This document shows positions 8,274-15,635 of a stretch of DNA of 37,759 nt, in pieces. Source of the DNA: Breznakibacter sp. (GTDB lineage Bacteria > Bacteroidota > Bacteroidia > Bacteroidales > Marinilabiliaceae). The translations under genes and the position numbers were made by a program. Position 1 is the stretch's first letter. Each line of letters starts with the position of its first letter. The notes under the pieces are model-generated. The model was not told the DNA's origin, did not search any database, and saw nothing but the letters and a program-made list of their open reading frames with translations. The DNA lies in NCBI GenBank assembly GCA_018055415.1, contig JAGPHP010000006.1, forward strand, positions 1 through 37,759. The letters run 5' to 3'.

Positions 8274-9134
8274 TTATAACTCATTCAATATAGCTTCAAT
8301 TTTCATAATATTTTCTTGACTACCTCCTTCAAATACGCCAACTACGATTTGATCTTTATTAATAACGATGTGAGTTGGTAATGATCTGATACTATAATCA
8401 TCCCCATTAACCGATACAATTTGGTATAAAAAGGGGTGTTGTGGTAAAAAACTTTTAAGCAACACACTTTCGGGTGAATTAAATGCTAACCCTATGAAGA
8501 CAATATCTTTGTTCTTCATTTTTTCGACTAACTTATTTAATTGAGGGATCTCCTTGATGCAAGGTTCGCAAGTAGTACTCCAGAAGTTAAGAACAATAGT
8601 TTTCCCTTTCAATTTTTCAGAGTTTACAATGTTTCCATTTAGATCTTTATATTCAAATGGGCTGATTTGTTTGCCCATCTTATAAGATGTCTTTTGCAAT
8701 GCTTTGGGCTCCAAATCTTTGAAAGAAGAATCCAATTCCGTAATCATAAAGCTTTTAATATTTTCGTAATTGAAATGTCTTATAAACTGAGTAAAATGCC
8801 AATTTTCTCCATTATCTTTAGAAATACCAAAGAAACTTGTATTTTCATTACCAAACTTGCAACTGAAGTAGGCTTGTTGCGAGGTTTCAAATTTCCCAAA
8901 TCGAATCAATTGTACATCTGAAGTACTACGTGTATCGTTTTTTAATGCTTTCTCCCATTGTTTATAATCTCCTTGCCCTGGGGTGAGGTAATTCACATAT
9001 TGTACAAAATCTTTCTCATTTAGAGCTTTTATCATTGCCTCTGCAGCTATAGTTGCCTTTTTCTTAGACTCCTCTTGTGCTATTGTTGTAAATGAAAATA
9101 GCATCAAAATAGTTAATAGGATCAGTGATTTCAT
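8274..9134 (-). CDS. Secreted TlpA-like thioredoxin-fold protein
   Basis: Probably a periplasmic disulfide reductase of the TlpA/ResA/AhpC-TSA type. A signal peptide occupies residues 1-20 (ending IAQE). Residues 25-120 form a separate domain with an NTF2- or DUF3887-like look (AEAMIKALNEKDFVQYVNYLTPG, FFGISKDNGENWHF). The thioredoxin domain starts near 155 and has the redox pair Cys189-Glu-Pro-Cys192 in NFWSTTCEPCIKEIP and the cis-proline segment SLPTHIVINKDQ. Such domain pairs are common in Bacteroidetes. The physiological substrate is unknown. It sits between the small secreted protein and the hydrolase fusion on the same strand. Confidence 0.85.
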   Translation of the reverse strand: MKSLILLTILMLFSFTTIAQEESKKKATIAAEAMIKALNEKDFVQYVNYLTPGQGDYKQWEKALKNDTRSTSDVQLIRFGKFETSQQAYFSCKFGNENTSFFGISKDNGENWHFTQFIRHFNYENIKSFMITELDSSFKDLEPKALQKTSYKMGKQISPFEYKDLNGNIVNSEKLKGKTIVLNFWSTTCEPCIKEIPQLNKLVEKMKNKDIVFIGLAFNSPESVLLKSFLPQHPFLYQIVSVNGDDYSIRSLPTHIVINKDQIVVGVFEGGSQENIMKIEAILNEL

Positions 9135-9159
9135 TTTCGTAGATACTTTAAATCGTTGA

Positions 9160-9501
9160 TTATATGCAAATTTTAAATCGCCAAACTGTTAATATCTGGT
9201 CTTCGAATCTTTCAATACTAATATATTTAATGCCATCTTTTGTCTGATAGAAGACTCTTCTACCAGCCACCGCTTCATTGTAAAATTCGGTGGCATTATC
9301 TAAACTTATTGATAAGTTATATGACTTTCCGTCTCGTTCACTTAGAACAACAATTTTATCATCATATTTTGTAACCTCAACAACAGTGGTGTAATCCTCA
9401 GATATGTTTGATGAGATAATTGTAATACACCCACCATTTGTTTGGGCTTTAGAAATAGCCATTGATGAGAATAGAATTAAGGTTAACAAGATTTTTTTCA
9501 T
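9160..9501 (-). CDS. Small secreted protein of unknown function
   Basis: A 113-residue protein with a clear signal peptide (MKKILLTLILFSSMAISKAQ) and a mature part of about 93 residues predicted to be mostly beta strands. I recognise no family. Two cysteines (in GGCIT near the mature N-terminus and KICI at the extreme C-terminus) could form a disulfide in the periplasm. The ATG lies 25 bases upstream of the TlpA-like gene's start side, so the two are probably co-transcribed. A functional link to the redox protein next to it is only a guess. Confidence 0.7.
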   Translation of the reverse strand: MKKILLTLILFSSMAISKAQTNGGCITIISSNISEDYTTVVEVTKYDDKIVVLSERDGKSYNLSISLDNATEFYNEAVAGRRVFYQTKDGIKYISIERFEDQILTVWRFKICI

Positions 9502-9756
9502 AAGTTTATAATAATGTGAGTTAGTTGTATAAAATGAGGTGTAGAGTTGGTAACTATGGAGAAAGTTAGTGAAATATTCTGTTTAGCAGACGTTTTTTGG
9601 AAATATTTCAAGAAAGCCCAGTTGGTGCATATTCTGACATAAATGGTTCTATAAAGCAAAGAACAGATGATTAAACTTTATTGCAATCAGATTGTTTAAC
9701 TTAGTAGATAAGAAAAATAAAACAATTGCAATTATTTAACTTTTAAAATTAAGTAT

Positions 9757-10170
9757 ATGTTAGTACGTTTAATTTATTACAGCTCAGTTGGCAACATAAA
9801 GAGTTTGTCTGACATTCAACAAATATTAGAGAAATCGCAAATAAACAATGCGAAGAAGTCAATTTCTGGAATGTTGTATTTTGATGATAACTATTTCATC
9901 CAAGTACTTGAAGGTGATCGTAAACTTGTATCAGATCTTATGTTTAAAATCTCCAAAGATGAACGTCATACAGATATTGTTATTGTAAATATAACAGAGA
10001 TTAATCAACGTATGTTTAGTAAATGGAGTATGCTGAGCGCAGCAGGAGTAAAAATGGATAAAGACACTCTGATGCAATTTAGTGCAAACGGGACTTTTAA
10101 TCCTAACCAGTTATCACAAGGTAACTTCGATGCATTTGTTGGATATGTGTATAGTCAAATTAACAAATAA
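9757..10170 (+). CDS. BLUF-domain blue-light sensor
   Basis: A short stand-alone BLUF protein (137 residues) that binds FAD and senses blue light. All key positions can be seen: Tyr7 in RLIYYSS, Asn31 in NNAKKSISGMLYF, Gln49 in FIQVLEGDR and Trp90 in FSKWSM. The remaining 40 residues form a short C-terminal tail without an output domain, so it probably signals by contact with a partner protein. No EAL, cyclase or kinase gene is next to it. About 255 bases upstream hold no gene and no clear promoter. It converges on the arginine cluster and shares a terminator with argE'. Confidence 0.92.
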   Translation: MLVRLIYYSSVGNIKSLSDIQQILEKSQINNAKKSISGMLYFDDNYFIQVLEGDRKLVSDLMFKISKDERHTDIVIVNITEINQRMFSKWSMLSAAGVKMDKDTLMQFSANGTFNPNQLSQGNFDAFVGYVYSQINK

Positions 10171-10207
10171 TTGGTGATCGTTAGATCGATATTTAATTAC
10201 AAGTTTT

Positions 10208-10239
10208 AAAAGGGTCAATTCTCACGAGTTGGCTCTTTT
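10208..10239. terminator. Bidirectional terminator between BLUF gene and argE'
   Basis: AAAAGGGTCAA pairs with TTGGCTCTTTT over 11 positions, two of them G-T, around a 10-base loop. A runs and T runs flank both sides, so it can end transcription from both convergent genes. Confidence 0.65.
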
Positions 10240-10241
10240 AG

Positions 10242-11297
10242 TTAAAACACCAGTCCTTTCACCAACTCAACAAACAACTCTACGCCATTAATAATCTCAT
10301 CTTTAAGAATATACTCATCGGCAGTATGTGATCGAGCCGAGTCGCCCGGACCAATTTTAATGGTGGTAAATGGTACAAGTGCTTGGTCGGATGTGGTTGG
10401 TGATCCAAAAGGCTTCATTCCTAATTCGATACCTCTTTTAACGATGGGATGGTCAATTGAAATAGAACTTGGATTGATTCGGAAACTACGTGGAGTAACC
10501 TCGCTAACAACTTGTGTTTGAATAAATTCATACAGTTCCTTGTTTGGATAGTGCTCCGTTGTACGCACATCAACCACAAATTTACAGGCATCAGGTACAA
10601 CGTTGTGTTGCGTTCCGGCTTCTATCATGGTAACGCTCATCTTCACCTCACCTAGATGCTCGGATATTTTCTCGAACTTATGATTTTTAAACCACTCAAT
10701 ATCTTTTATGGCTTTGTAGATGGCGTTATCGCCCTCGTTACGCGCTGCGTGTCCTGATTTTCCTCGTGCTACACAATCGAGTACCATCAACCCCTTTTCG
10801 GCCACGGCCATATTCATTTGGGTAGGCTCACCAATGATGGCTAAATCTATCTTGCCCAACTTTTCAACTATTGAAGCTATGCCATTGGCTCCCGAAACCT
10901 CCTCTTCGGCGGTAGCGGCAAAAACCAAATTATAGGGCTGCGTCTCTTGGCGTAAAACCAAGTAAGCTCCCAACAACGAGACCAATGGTCCACCTGCATC
11001 GTTAGATCCAAGTCCAAAAAGTTTACCATCTTCCTCAGTTGGAGTAAATGGGTCTTTTGTCCATTTAGATGAAGGTTTAACCGTATCGATGTGCGAATTA
11101 AAAAGAAGCGTTGGCTTAGAATCGTCACGTTCTTGCGCAAAACACCATACATTGTTACCACTACGGTTTACCCTTTCGCCTTTTGATATAAGGAATTTTT
11201 CCATTACATTGGTCGCATCGCCCTCCTCCCGACTAAACGATTGGGTAGAGATAAGTTGCTTAAGAAGGTTGTAAACATCGTTGGTAATGGTGGTCAT
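10242..11297 (-). CDS. M20-family deacylase of arginine synthesis (ArgE', N-acyl-citrulline type)
   Basis: A zinc-dependent M20 hydrolase of 351 residues. Metal ligands and catalytic residues are in place: His69 and Asp71 in NSHIDTV, Asp100 in GSNDAGG, and Glu131/132 in ATAEEEVSG. GEPTQMNMAVAEKG around 157-170 is typical of ArgE/LysK/DapE relatives. Because ArgF' in this cluster looks succinylornithine-specific, the likely job is removing the succinyl (or acetyl) group from N-acyl-citrulline rather than from ornithine; that is an inference from context. It is the last gene of the cluster, 6 bases after the PIN gene, so it may be read from the same transcript. Confidence 0.83.
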   Translation of the reverse strand: MTTITNDVYNLLKQLISTQSFSREEGDATNVMEKFLISKGERVNRSGNNVWCFAQERDDSKPTLLFNSHIDTVKPSSKWTKDPFTPTEEDGKLFGLGSNDAGGPLVSLLGAYLVLRQETQPYNLVFAATAEEEVSGANGIASIVEKLGKIDLAIIGEPTQMNMAVAEKGLMVLDCVARGKSGHAARNEGDNAIYKAIKDIEWFKNHKFEKISEHLGEVKMSVTMIEAGTQHNVVPDACKFVVDVRTTEHYPNKELYEFIQTQVVSEVTPRSFRINPSSISIDHPIVKRGIELGMKPFGSPTTSDQALVPFTTIKIGPGDSARSHTADEYILKDEIINGVELFVELVKGLVF

Positions 11298-11303
11298 AAA
11301 AGA

Positions 11304-11726
11304 TTAACTTATCGATTTTAAACTCAAATAATTTTCAGGCGTCATAATACTTAAAGAACTCTTTTTATAATCCTTTATATTACGTGTAAGTATAATGTTA
11401 ATACTTACTGAATGTATTGCGGCAAAATTTTGTAAAGCATATTCAAAATCTTTAAAATCAGAAATCAAAGCATTAATAACAGTCTGCCTATCCATTGCAA
11501 TAACATCTAAGATTATAAGAAGTTGCGATAATTTTTCAATCACATTTTCATGTGAAGCATTCCTCTGTAAAATATAATAGAGATTAGCGCAAATAACAGG
11601 CGTAATAAATCCCTGAATTTGATTTGTTTCAGCCAAAGCAAAAACTTTTGCTGCAAATTCTGAAAATGGTTCTCGGTCTAAGAGTAGGTCTAAAACAATA
11701 TCGGTATCAAATAAAACTTTATCCAT
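11304..11726 (-). CDS. PIN-domain toxin, probably defective
   Basis: A 140-residue PIN-domain protein of VapC type, normally an Mg-dependent RNase. The N-terminal acidic residues (Asp7, Asp9 and Asp13 in FDTDIVLDLLLDREPF) and the C-terminal TRNIKDYKKSSLSIMTPE are present. In the central block, relatives usually read DFEDA. Here it is DFEYA, so the aspartate at position 96 is a tyrosine (codon TAT, 11439-11441). That residue normally helps hold the metal, so activity may be lost. The gene begins 1 base after the antitoxin stop, as in a toxin-antitoxin operon, and lies between argB and argE'. Confidence 0.82.
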   Translation of the reverse strand: MDKVLFDTDIVLDLLLDREPFSEFAAKVFALAETNQIQGFITPVICANLYYILQRNASHENVIEKLSQLLIILDVIAMDRQTVINALISDFKDFEYALQNFAAIHSVSINIILTRNIKDYKKSSLSIMTPENYLSLKSIS

Positions 11727-11727
11727 C

Positions 11728-11973
11728 TTAAAGATACTTTTCAGCTAATCTGTCTGATAGTTGCGATTTGTAATCCTCTTTTGAGTTAGCCTTAAACGCA
11801 CCTTTCAACGATTTTGATATTGGCGCTATCGTATCAGAATCAGCTCTTTCAACAACAATTGCTTTAAGATAATTCTCAATGATTCCAGATAAACTTTGCC
11901 CTTTTGATTTGGCATAAAGTTTAGCCTTCTCTATGATATCTTGCTCAACTGTTAAGGTTAATTTTGTAGTCAT
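11728..11973 (-). CDS. Antitoxin, ribbon-helix-helix type (DUF6364-like)
   Basis: An 81-residue protein beginning MTTKLTLTVEQDIIEKAKLYAKSKGQSLSGIIENYL, which is a ribbon-helix-helix DNA-binding pattern seen in antitoxins paired with PIN toxins (DUF6364-like). The C-terminal half is charged and probably binds the toxin. It is expected to repress its own promoter and neutralise the PIN protein. A possible -7 box, CAAAATTA on the + strand (12006-12013), lies upstream. It begins 75 bases after the argB stop. Confidence 0.78.
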   Translation of the reverse strand: MTTKLTLTVEQDIIEKAKLYAKSKGQSLSGIIENYLKAIVVERADSDTIAPISKSLKGAFKANSKEDYKSQLSDRLAEKYL

Positions 11974-12048
11974 AATACGGGTGTTTTAAAAATTGCTTAC
12001 ACGTACAAAATTACAAAATAATTTTTATTCGAACAGTAATGACTAGAG

Positions 12049-12822
12049 TTATTCTAAAACAGTACCCGTACTAAAATTAGCCCCAATACCCTGAGGATTA
12101 GTGATAATCACACGTTTTACCCCAGCTTTAATGGCATCAAAACCGTTATCTAGTTTAGGTATCATACCTGAATTAATAACACCGGTTGCTTGATGTTGTT
12201 TAAACACATCAAAAGTTAAGCTTGGAATAACCGAGTTCTCATCGTCTTGATCGGTCATAACTCCCGGCTTCTCGAAACAATACGCTAAAGTTACTTCAAA
12301 GTTTTTGGCGAGTGCAACTGCCAATGATGAAGCCATGGTATCTGCATTGGTGTTGAGCATGTTGCCTTGTCCGTTGTGCGTAAGAGGCGCTACCACAGGT
12401 ACAATGCCACTTTCAATAAGTTTTGAAATTACATCGGTTTGTACCGAAACCACATCGCCCACGAAACCATAATCAACCTCTTTAACCGGACGTTTTTTTG
12501 CAAGTATCAAATTCAAATCGGCACCTGTAACTCCCAATGAGTTAATGCCTTTAGCTTGTAAGCCAGCCACAATGTGTTTGTTTACCAAACCTCCATAAAC
12601 CATAGTTACTACATCAAGTGTTGCTCTGTCGGTTACTCTGCGCCCATCCACCATAATGGTTTCAATACCAAGCTTTTCGGCAACTTTCGTCGCAGATCGA
12701 CCACCACCGTGAACTAAAAGTTTAAGGCCATCTAATTTGGCAAAGTCGTTTAATAACGAGGTAAGAGTTTCGTGCTCTTCCACAACTTTACCGCCTACTT
12801 TAATAATAGTTAATTTTTGCAT
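12049..12822 (-). CDS. argB: Acetylglutamate kinase (N-acylglutamate kinase)
   Basis: Phosphorylates the side chain of N-acylglutamate, the second step of ornithine synthesis. The amino-acid kinase fold shows the N-terminal KVGGKVVEE, the glycine loop LVHGGGRSAT at about residues 37-46, and a nucleotide-binding C-terminal part (NTNADTMASSLAVALA, KLDNGFDAIKAGVKRVIIT). The length of 257 residues is usual. In Bacteroidetes with a succinyl pathway the true substrate may be N-succinylglutamate; the sequence does not decide this. The gene is separated from argF' by the inverted-repeat cassette at 12830-13319. Confidence 0.95.
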   Translation of the reverse strand: MQKLTIIKVGGKVVEEHETLTSLLNDFAKLDGLKLLVHGGGRSATKVAEKLGIETIMVDGRRVTDRATLDVVTMVYGGLVNKHIVAGLQAKGINSLGVTGADLNLILAKKRPVKEVDYGFVGDVVSVQTDVISKLIESGIVPVVAPLTHNGQGNMLNTNADTMASSLAVALAKNFEVTLAYCFEKPGVMTDQDDENSVIPSLTFDVFKQHQATGVINSGMIPKLDNGFDAIKAGVKRVIITNPQGIGANFSTGTVLE

Positions 12823-12829
12823 AGAAAAA

Positions 12830-12861
12830 AATTATCACGCAAAGACGCAAAGACGCAAAGG
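12830..12861 (+). repeat. Left arm of CGCAAAG inverted repeat
   Basis: Three successive CGCAAAG units after AATTATCA. It mirrors the arm at 13288-13319 with two mismatches. Confidence 0.85.
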
Positions 12862-12906
12862 TTTAATTTGCAAGCTAGGCCGGCAAAGCGCTAAGTTATA
12901 TTAGTA

Positions 12907-13284
12907 TTATAAGTTATTAACAATCCTTGAAATACCGTGTTTAATTAATGATTCATTAAAGTTTATAAGTAACCCAAGCTTTAATCCTGTAAGCTTTAAA
13001 TATGTTTGAACTTGTTTTGAATGAACTGTAGTTATCGCTTCCACGGACTTTAGCTCAACCAGAACCTTATCTTCAATTATTAAATCGGCTCTAAATCCAA
13101 TTTCCATTTGTAACTCATCCCAAATTACGGGAATTGCTTTTTGCCGCTCAACTTTTAAACCACACTTTTTTAGTTCATAGAACATGATCTCCTCGTACAC
13201 CGATTCAAACAGCCCAGCACCGAGTTTCGAATGGATAGTAAATGCAACATTTACTATTATTTTAGATAATTCATCCTCAGTCAT
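12907..13284 (-). CDS. GxxExxY protein (PD-(D/E)XK nuclease-like)
   Basis: A 125-residue protein of the GxxExxY family. The name-giving motif is GAGLFESVY (Gly24, Glu27, Tyr30). The nuclease-like core is visible as GFRADLIIEDKVLVELKS, with Asp67 and the Glu77-x-Lys79 pair, followed by HSKQVQTYLKLTG with conserved His88 and Gln91. This order suggests a working PD-(D/E)XK metal site. The biological function of the family is not established to my knowledge. The gene sits within inverted repeats inside the arginine operon, which raises the question of whether it acts on those repeats. It has no evident role in arginine synthesis. Confidence 0.9.
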   Translation of the reverse strand: MTEDELSKIIVNVAFTIHSKLGAGLFESVYEEIMFYELKKCGLKVERQKAIPVIWDELQMEIGFRADLIIEDKVLVELKSVEAITTVHSKQVQTYLKLTGLKLGLLINFNESLIKHGISRIVNNL

Positions 13285-13287
13285 AGC

Positions 13288-13319
13288 CCTTTGCGTCTTG
13301 GCGCCTTTGCGTGATAATT
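13288..13319 (-). repeat. Right arm of CGCAAAG inverted repeat
   Basis: Reads on the reverse strand as AATTATCACGCAAAG followed by GCGCCAAG and ACGCAAAGG, and is the partner of 12830-12861. Confidence 0.85.
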
Positions 13320-13323
13320 AATC

Positions 13324-14277
13324 TTAGCGTGAAAGCCCCTTCAAGATTCTCTTCAACACCGTTTGTGCCGAAACAACTCGGTTAGCAGCCTCTGGAATAA
13401 CAATAGAGTTAGGTCCTTCGATAACGCCATCAGTCACAATCTGATTGCGACGAACTGGTAAACAATGCATGAATTTACCTTCGTTGGTTAACGCCATCTT
13501 TGCTTCGTCAACCATCCAATCTCTGTCGGTAGAAACAATTTTACCGTAGTCGTTGAAGTTCGACCAGTTTTTGGCGTAGATAAAATCGGCTCCTTCAAAT
13601 GCTTTTCGCTGATCGTACTCAATTTTTACTCCTTTGGTAAATTGCTCATCTAATTCATATCCCTTTGGGTGAGTAATCACAAACTCAACATCGGCAGCAC
13701 GCATCCACTCGGCAAACGAGTTTGGAACCGCTTGAGGCAATGCACGAGGGTGGGGCGCCCAAGTTAAAACCACTTTTGGACGAGGTTTTGTTTTGTACTC
13801 CTCAATGGTAATTAAATCGGCAAACGATTGAAGTGGGTGACGAATGGCACTCTCCAAGCTGATTACCGGAACGCCGGCCAATTCTATAAATTGCGTAATT
13901 ATCTTTTCGCTATAATCTTCTTCTCTGTTTTCAAGGTTAGCAAAGGCACGAACGCCTATCACATCGCAATAGCTTCCAATTACAGGAATAGCCTCGCGGA
14001 TATGTTCGGGCTTATCGCCATCCATTACTACGCCGAGTTCGGTCTCAAGCTTCCATCCATCTTTATTGATATCAAGAACCATAACGTTCATTCCCAAGTT
14101 CATAGCAGCCTTTTGGGTGCTTAAACGGGTGCGCAAACTTGAGTTGAAAAATATCAAAATGATGGTCTTGTTTTTTCCAAGTTCTTGATCAGAATAAGGA
14201 TTTAGCTTTACATAAGCCGCCTCAGCAAGAGCCGCTTTTAAATCGGAAATATCGTAAACACTTAAAAACTGTTTCAT
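13324..14277 (-). CDS. argF': N-succinylornithine carbamoyltransferase (ArgF')
   Basis: Transfers a carbamoyl group from carbamoyl phosphate to an N-acylated ornithine. Compared with the Bacteroides fragilis enzyme as I remember it, the first 90 residues align without gaps. They include the carbamoyl-phosphate loop FFNSSLRTR and Pro90 in MDGDKPEH. Published work on this family identified position 90 as the specificity switch: Pro favours succinyl-ornithine, Glu favours acetyl-ornithine. The late HCLPVRR block is also present. The ATG at 14277 (317 residues) is chosen; a TTG at 14301 would add eight residues from the flanking repeat. Repeat elements lie on both sides of the gene. Confidence 0.92.
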   Translation of the reverse strand: MKQFLSVYDISDLKAALAEAAYVKLNPYSDQELGKNKTIILIFFNSSLRTRLSTQKAAMNLGMNVMVLDINKDGWKLETELGVVMDGDKPEHIREAIPVIGSYCDVIGVRAFANLENREEDYSEKIITQFIELAGVPVISLESAIRHPLQSFADLITIEEYKTKPRPKVVLTWAPHPRALPQAVPNSFAEWMRAADVEFVITHPKGYELDEQFTKGVKIEYDQRKAFEGADFIYAKNWSNFNDYGKIVSTDRDWMVDEAKMALTNEGKFMHCLPVRRNQIVTDGVIEGPNSIVIPEAANRVVSAQTVLKRILKGLSR

Positions 14278-14293
14278 ATTATCAATTTTATTC

Positions 14294-14369
14294 TCTCGCA
14301 AAGGCGCAAAGGCGCAAAGGGGAGATGGTTTTTAAAATTATTTCTTTGCGTCTCTGCGCCTTGGCGAGA
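14294..14369. repeat. Gene-free CGCAAAG inverted repeat between proA and argF'
   Basis: Left arm 14294-14320 and right arm 14343-14369 match at 23 of 27 positions as inverted repeats, with a 22-base spacer. The arms carry the same CGCAAAG units as the cassette at 12830-13319 but start with TCTCGC. It fills most of the 99-base gap between the two genes and could fold into a long hairpin in the operon mRNA. Confidence 0.82.
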
Positions 14370-14376
14370 CATATTT

Positions 14377-15624
14377 TCATGAACGAACTTGTCCGTCGCC
14401 TCTTACAACCCACTTATAACTAGTGAGTTCGCGTAGAGCCATTGGGCCACGAGCATGGAGTTTTTGGGTGCTAATACCAATTTCTGCACCAAGTCCAAAT
14501 TGCGCACCATCGGTATAAGCAGTAGAGGTGTTGGCATAAACAGCCGCTGCATCTACCTCATTTAAAAAGCGTTCAATAGACTCATTATCTGACGAAATGA
14601 TAGCCTCAGAGTGTTTTGAGCTAAAGTTATAGATATGGTCTAAGGCTTCGTCTAGATTTGAAACCGTTTTAATAGCCATCTTATAATCTAAAAACTCTGT
14701 ACCAAACGATTCTTTATCAGCTTTTTGCAATAGAGAAGATTCGTATTTCCCGACAAGTGATTGATATGCTGGTTCATCGGCATAAAGCACCACATTTTTA
14801 GAGGTCATCTTTTCAACCAATCTTGGCAAATCAGCGAGTCTATCTTTATGAATGATAAGGCAATCGAGTGCATTACAAACACTTACGCGGCGCGTTTTGG
14901 CGTTAAAAACAATTTCAGCACCTTTAGTCAAATCACCCGTTTTATCGAAATAGGTATGAACAATACCTGCACCTGTTTCAATAACAGGTACTTTAGAGTT
15001 ATCGCGTACAGAGTTGATAAGCGATTGAGAACCACGAGGAATTAGCACATCTACATACCCAACAGCATTCATCAACTCCTCAGCCGCATAACGATCAGGA
15101 GGTAAGAGCTGTACAATATTAGAATCAATACTCTCACCTACAAGAACTTGCTTAATAAGTTTTGCTATCGCGATGTTTGAAAATTCCGCATCGGAACTAC
15201 CTTTTAAAACCACGGCATTGCCTGAACGAAGGCATAGTGAAAAAACATCGAATGTAACATTTGGGCGTGCTTCGTAAATTACGCCAACTACTCCAAGTGG
15301 TACACGTTTTCGACTCATTTTCAATCCATTAGGTAAAACCTTTTCTTCTAAGATTTCACCAACAGGAGCGGGTAGAGTAGCCACATTGCGAATTTCGCTA
15401 GCAATAGATTTAATGCGGTCGGCAGTGAGTAAAAGTCTGTCGTACTTGGGGTTCGACTTCTCCATACGCACCAAATCCTTCTGGTTTTCAGCCAAAAGGA
15501 TCTCGATATTTTTTTCAGCCTCGTCGGCCAATTTAAGTAAAACTCGTGTGGTATCGGTTGAGGTAATTTTGGTCAGTGAACGTGTACTGTTTTTAATATC
15601 CTCAAACTGTTGTAAACACTTCAT
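14377..15624 (-). CDS. proA: Glutamate-5-semialdehyde dehydrogenase (gamma-glutamyl phosphate reductase)
   Basis: Reduces gamma-glutamyl phosphate to glutamate semialdehyde, the second step of proline synthesis. It has the aldehyde dehydrogenase fold with the glycine-rich [19 protein letters not shown], the catalytic cysteine in SVCNALDC (about residue 255) and the C-terminal [28 protein letters not shown]. The first ATG at 15624 gives 415 residues; a TTG two codons upstream is less likely. proB ends 11 bases upstream, so proB and proA are surely co-transcribed and their products channel an unstable intermediate. Confidence 0.96.
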   Translation of the reverse strand: MKCLQQFEDIKNSTRSLTKITSTDTTRVLLKLADEAEKNIEILLAENQKDLVRMEKSNPKYDRLLLTADRIKSIASEIRNVATLPAPVGEILEEKVLPNGLKMSRKRVPLGVVGVIYEARPNVTFDVFSLCLRSGNAVVLKGSSDAEFSNIAIAKLIKQVLVGESIDSNIVQLLPPDRYAAEELMNAVGYVDVLIPRGSQSLINSVRDNSKVPVIETGAGIVHTYFDKTGDLTKGAEIVFNAKTRRVSVCNALDCLIIHKDRLADLPRLVEKMTSKNVVLYADEPAYQSLVGKYESSLLQKADKESFGTEFLDYKMAIKTVSNLDEALDHIYNFSSKHSEAIISSDNESIERFLNEVDAAAVYANTSTAYTDGAQFGLGAEIGISTQKLHARGPMALRELTSYKWVVRGDGQVRS

Positions 15625-15635
15625 CTTCAATATAT

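Larger units (their letters stand above)
12830..13319. mobile_element. 490-base inverted-repeat cassette carrying a GxxExxY gene
   Basis: Left arm 12830-12861 and right arm 13288-13319 are 32-base inverted repeats with 30 of 32 positions matching; each begins AATTATCACGCAAAG at its outer edge and consists of CGCAAAG-type units. The single gene inside is the GxxExxY protein. The outer edges stand 7 bases from the argB start and 4 bases from the argF' stop, so the cassette fills the intergenic gap without damaging either gene. No target duplication is obvious. Calling it mobile is an inference from the repeats and from a gene-free relative at 14294-14369. Confidence 0.5.

Noticed and set aside
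9502..9756. Possible small gene between the secreted protein and BLUF genes
   Set aside because: Short open stretches exist but none has a start, ribosome site or recognisable protein; nothing supported was found.
14278..14301. N-terminal extension of argF' by a TTG start
   Set aside because: The extra eight codons come from the flanking CGCAAAG repeat. The ATG at 14277 aligns with the B. fragilis enzyme from residue 1.
12830..14369. CRISPR array made of CGCAAAG repeats
   Set aside because: The units are directly adjacent with no unique spacers, there are no cas genes, and arms face each other instead of repeating in tandem.
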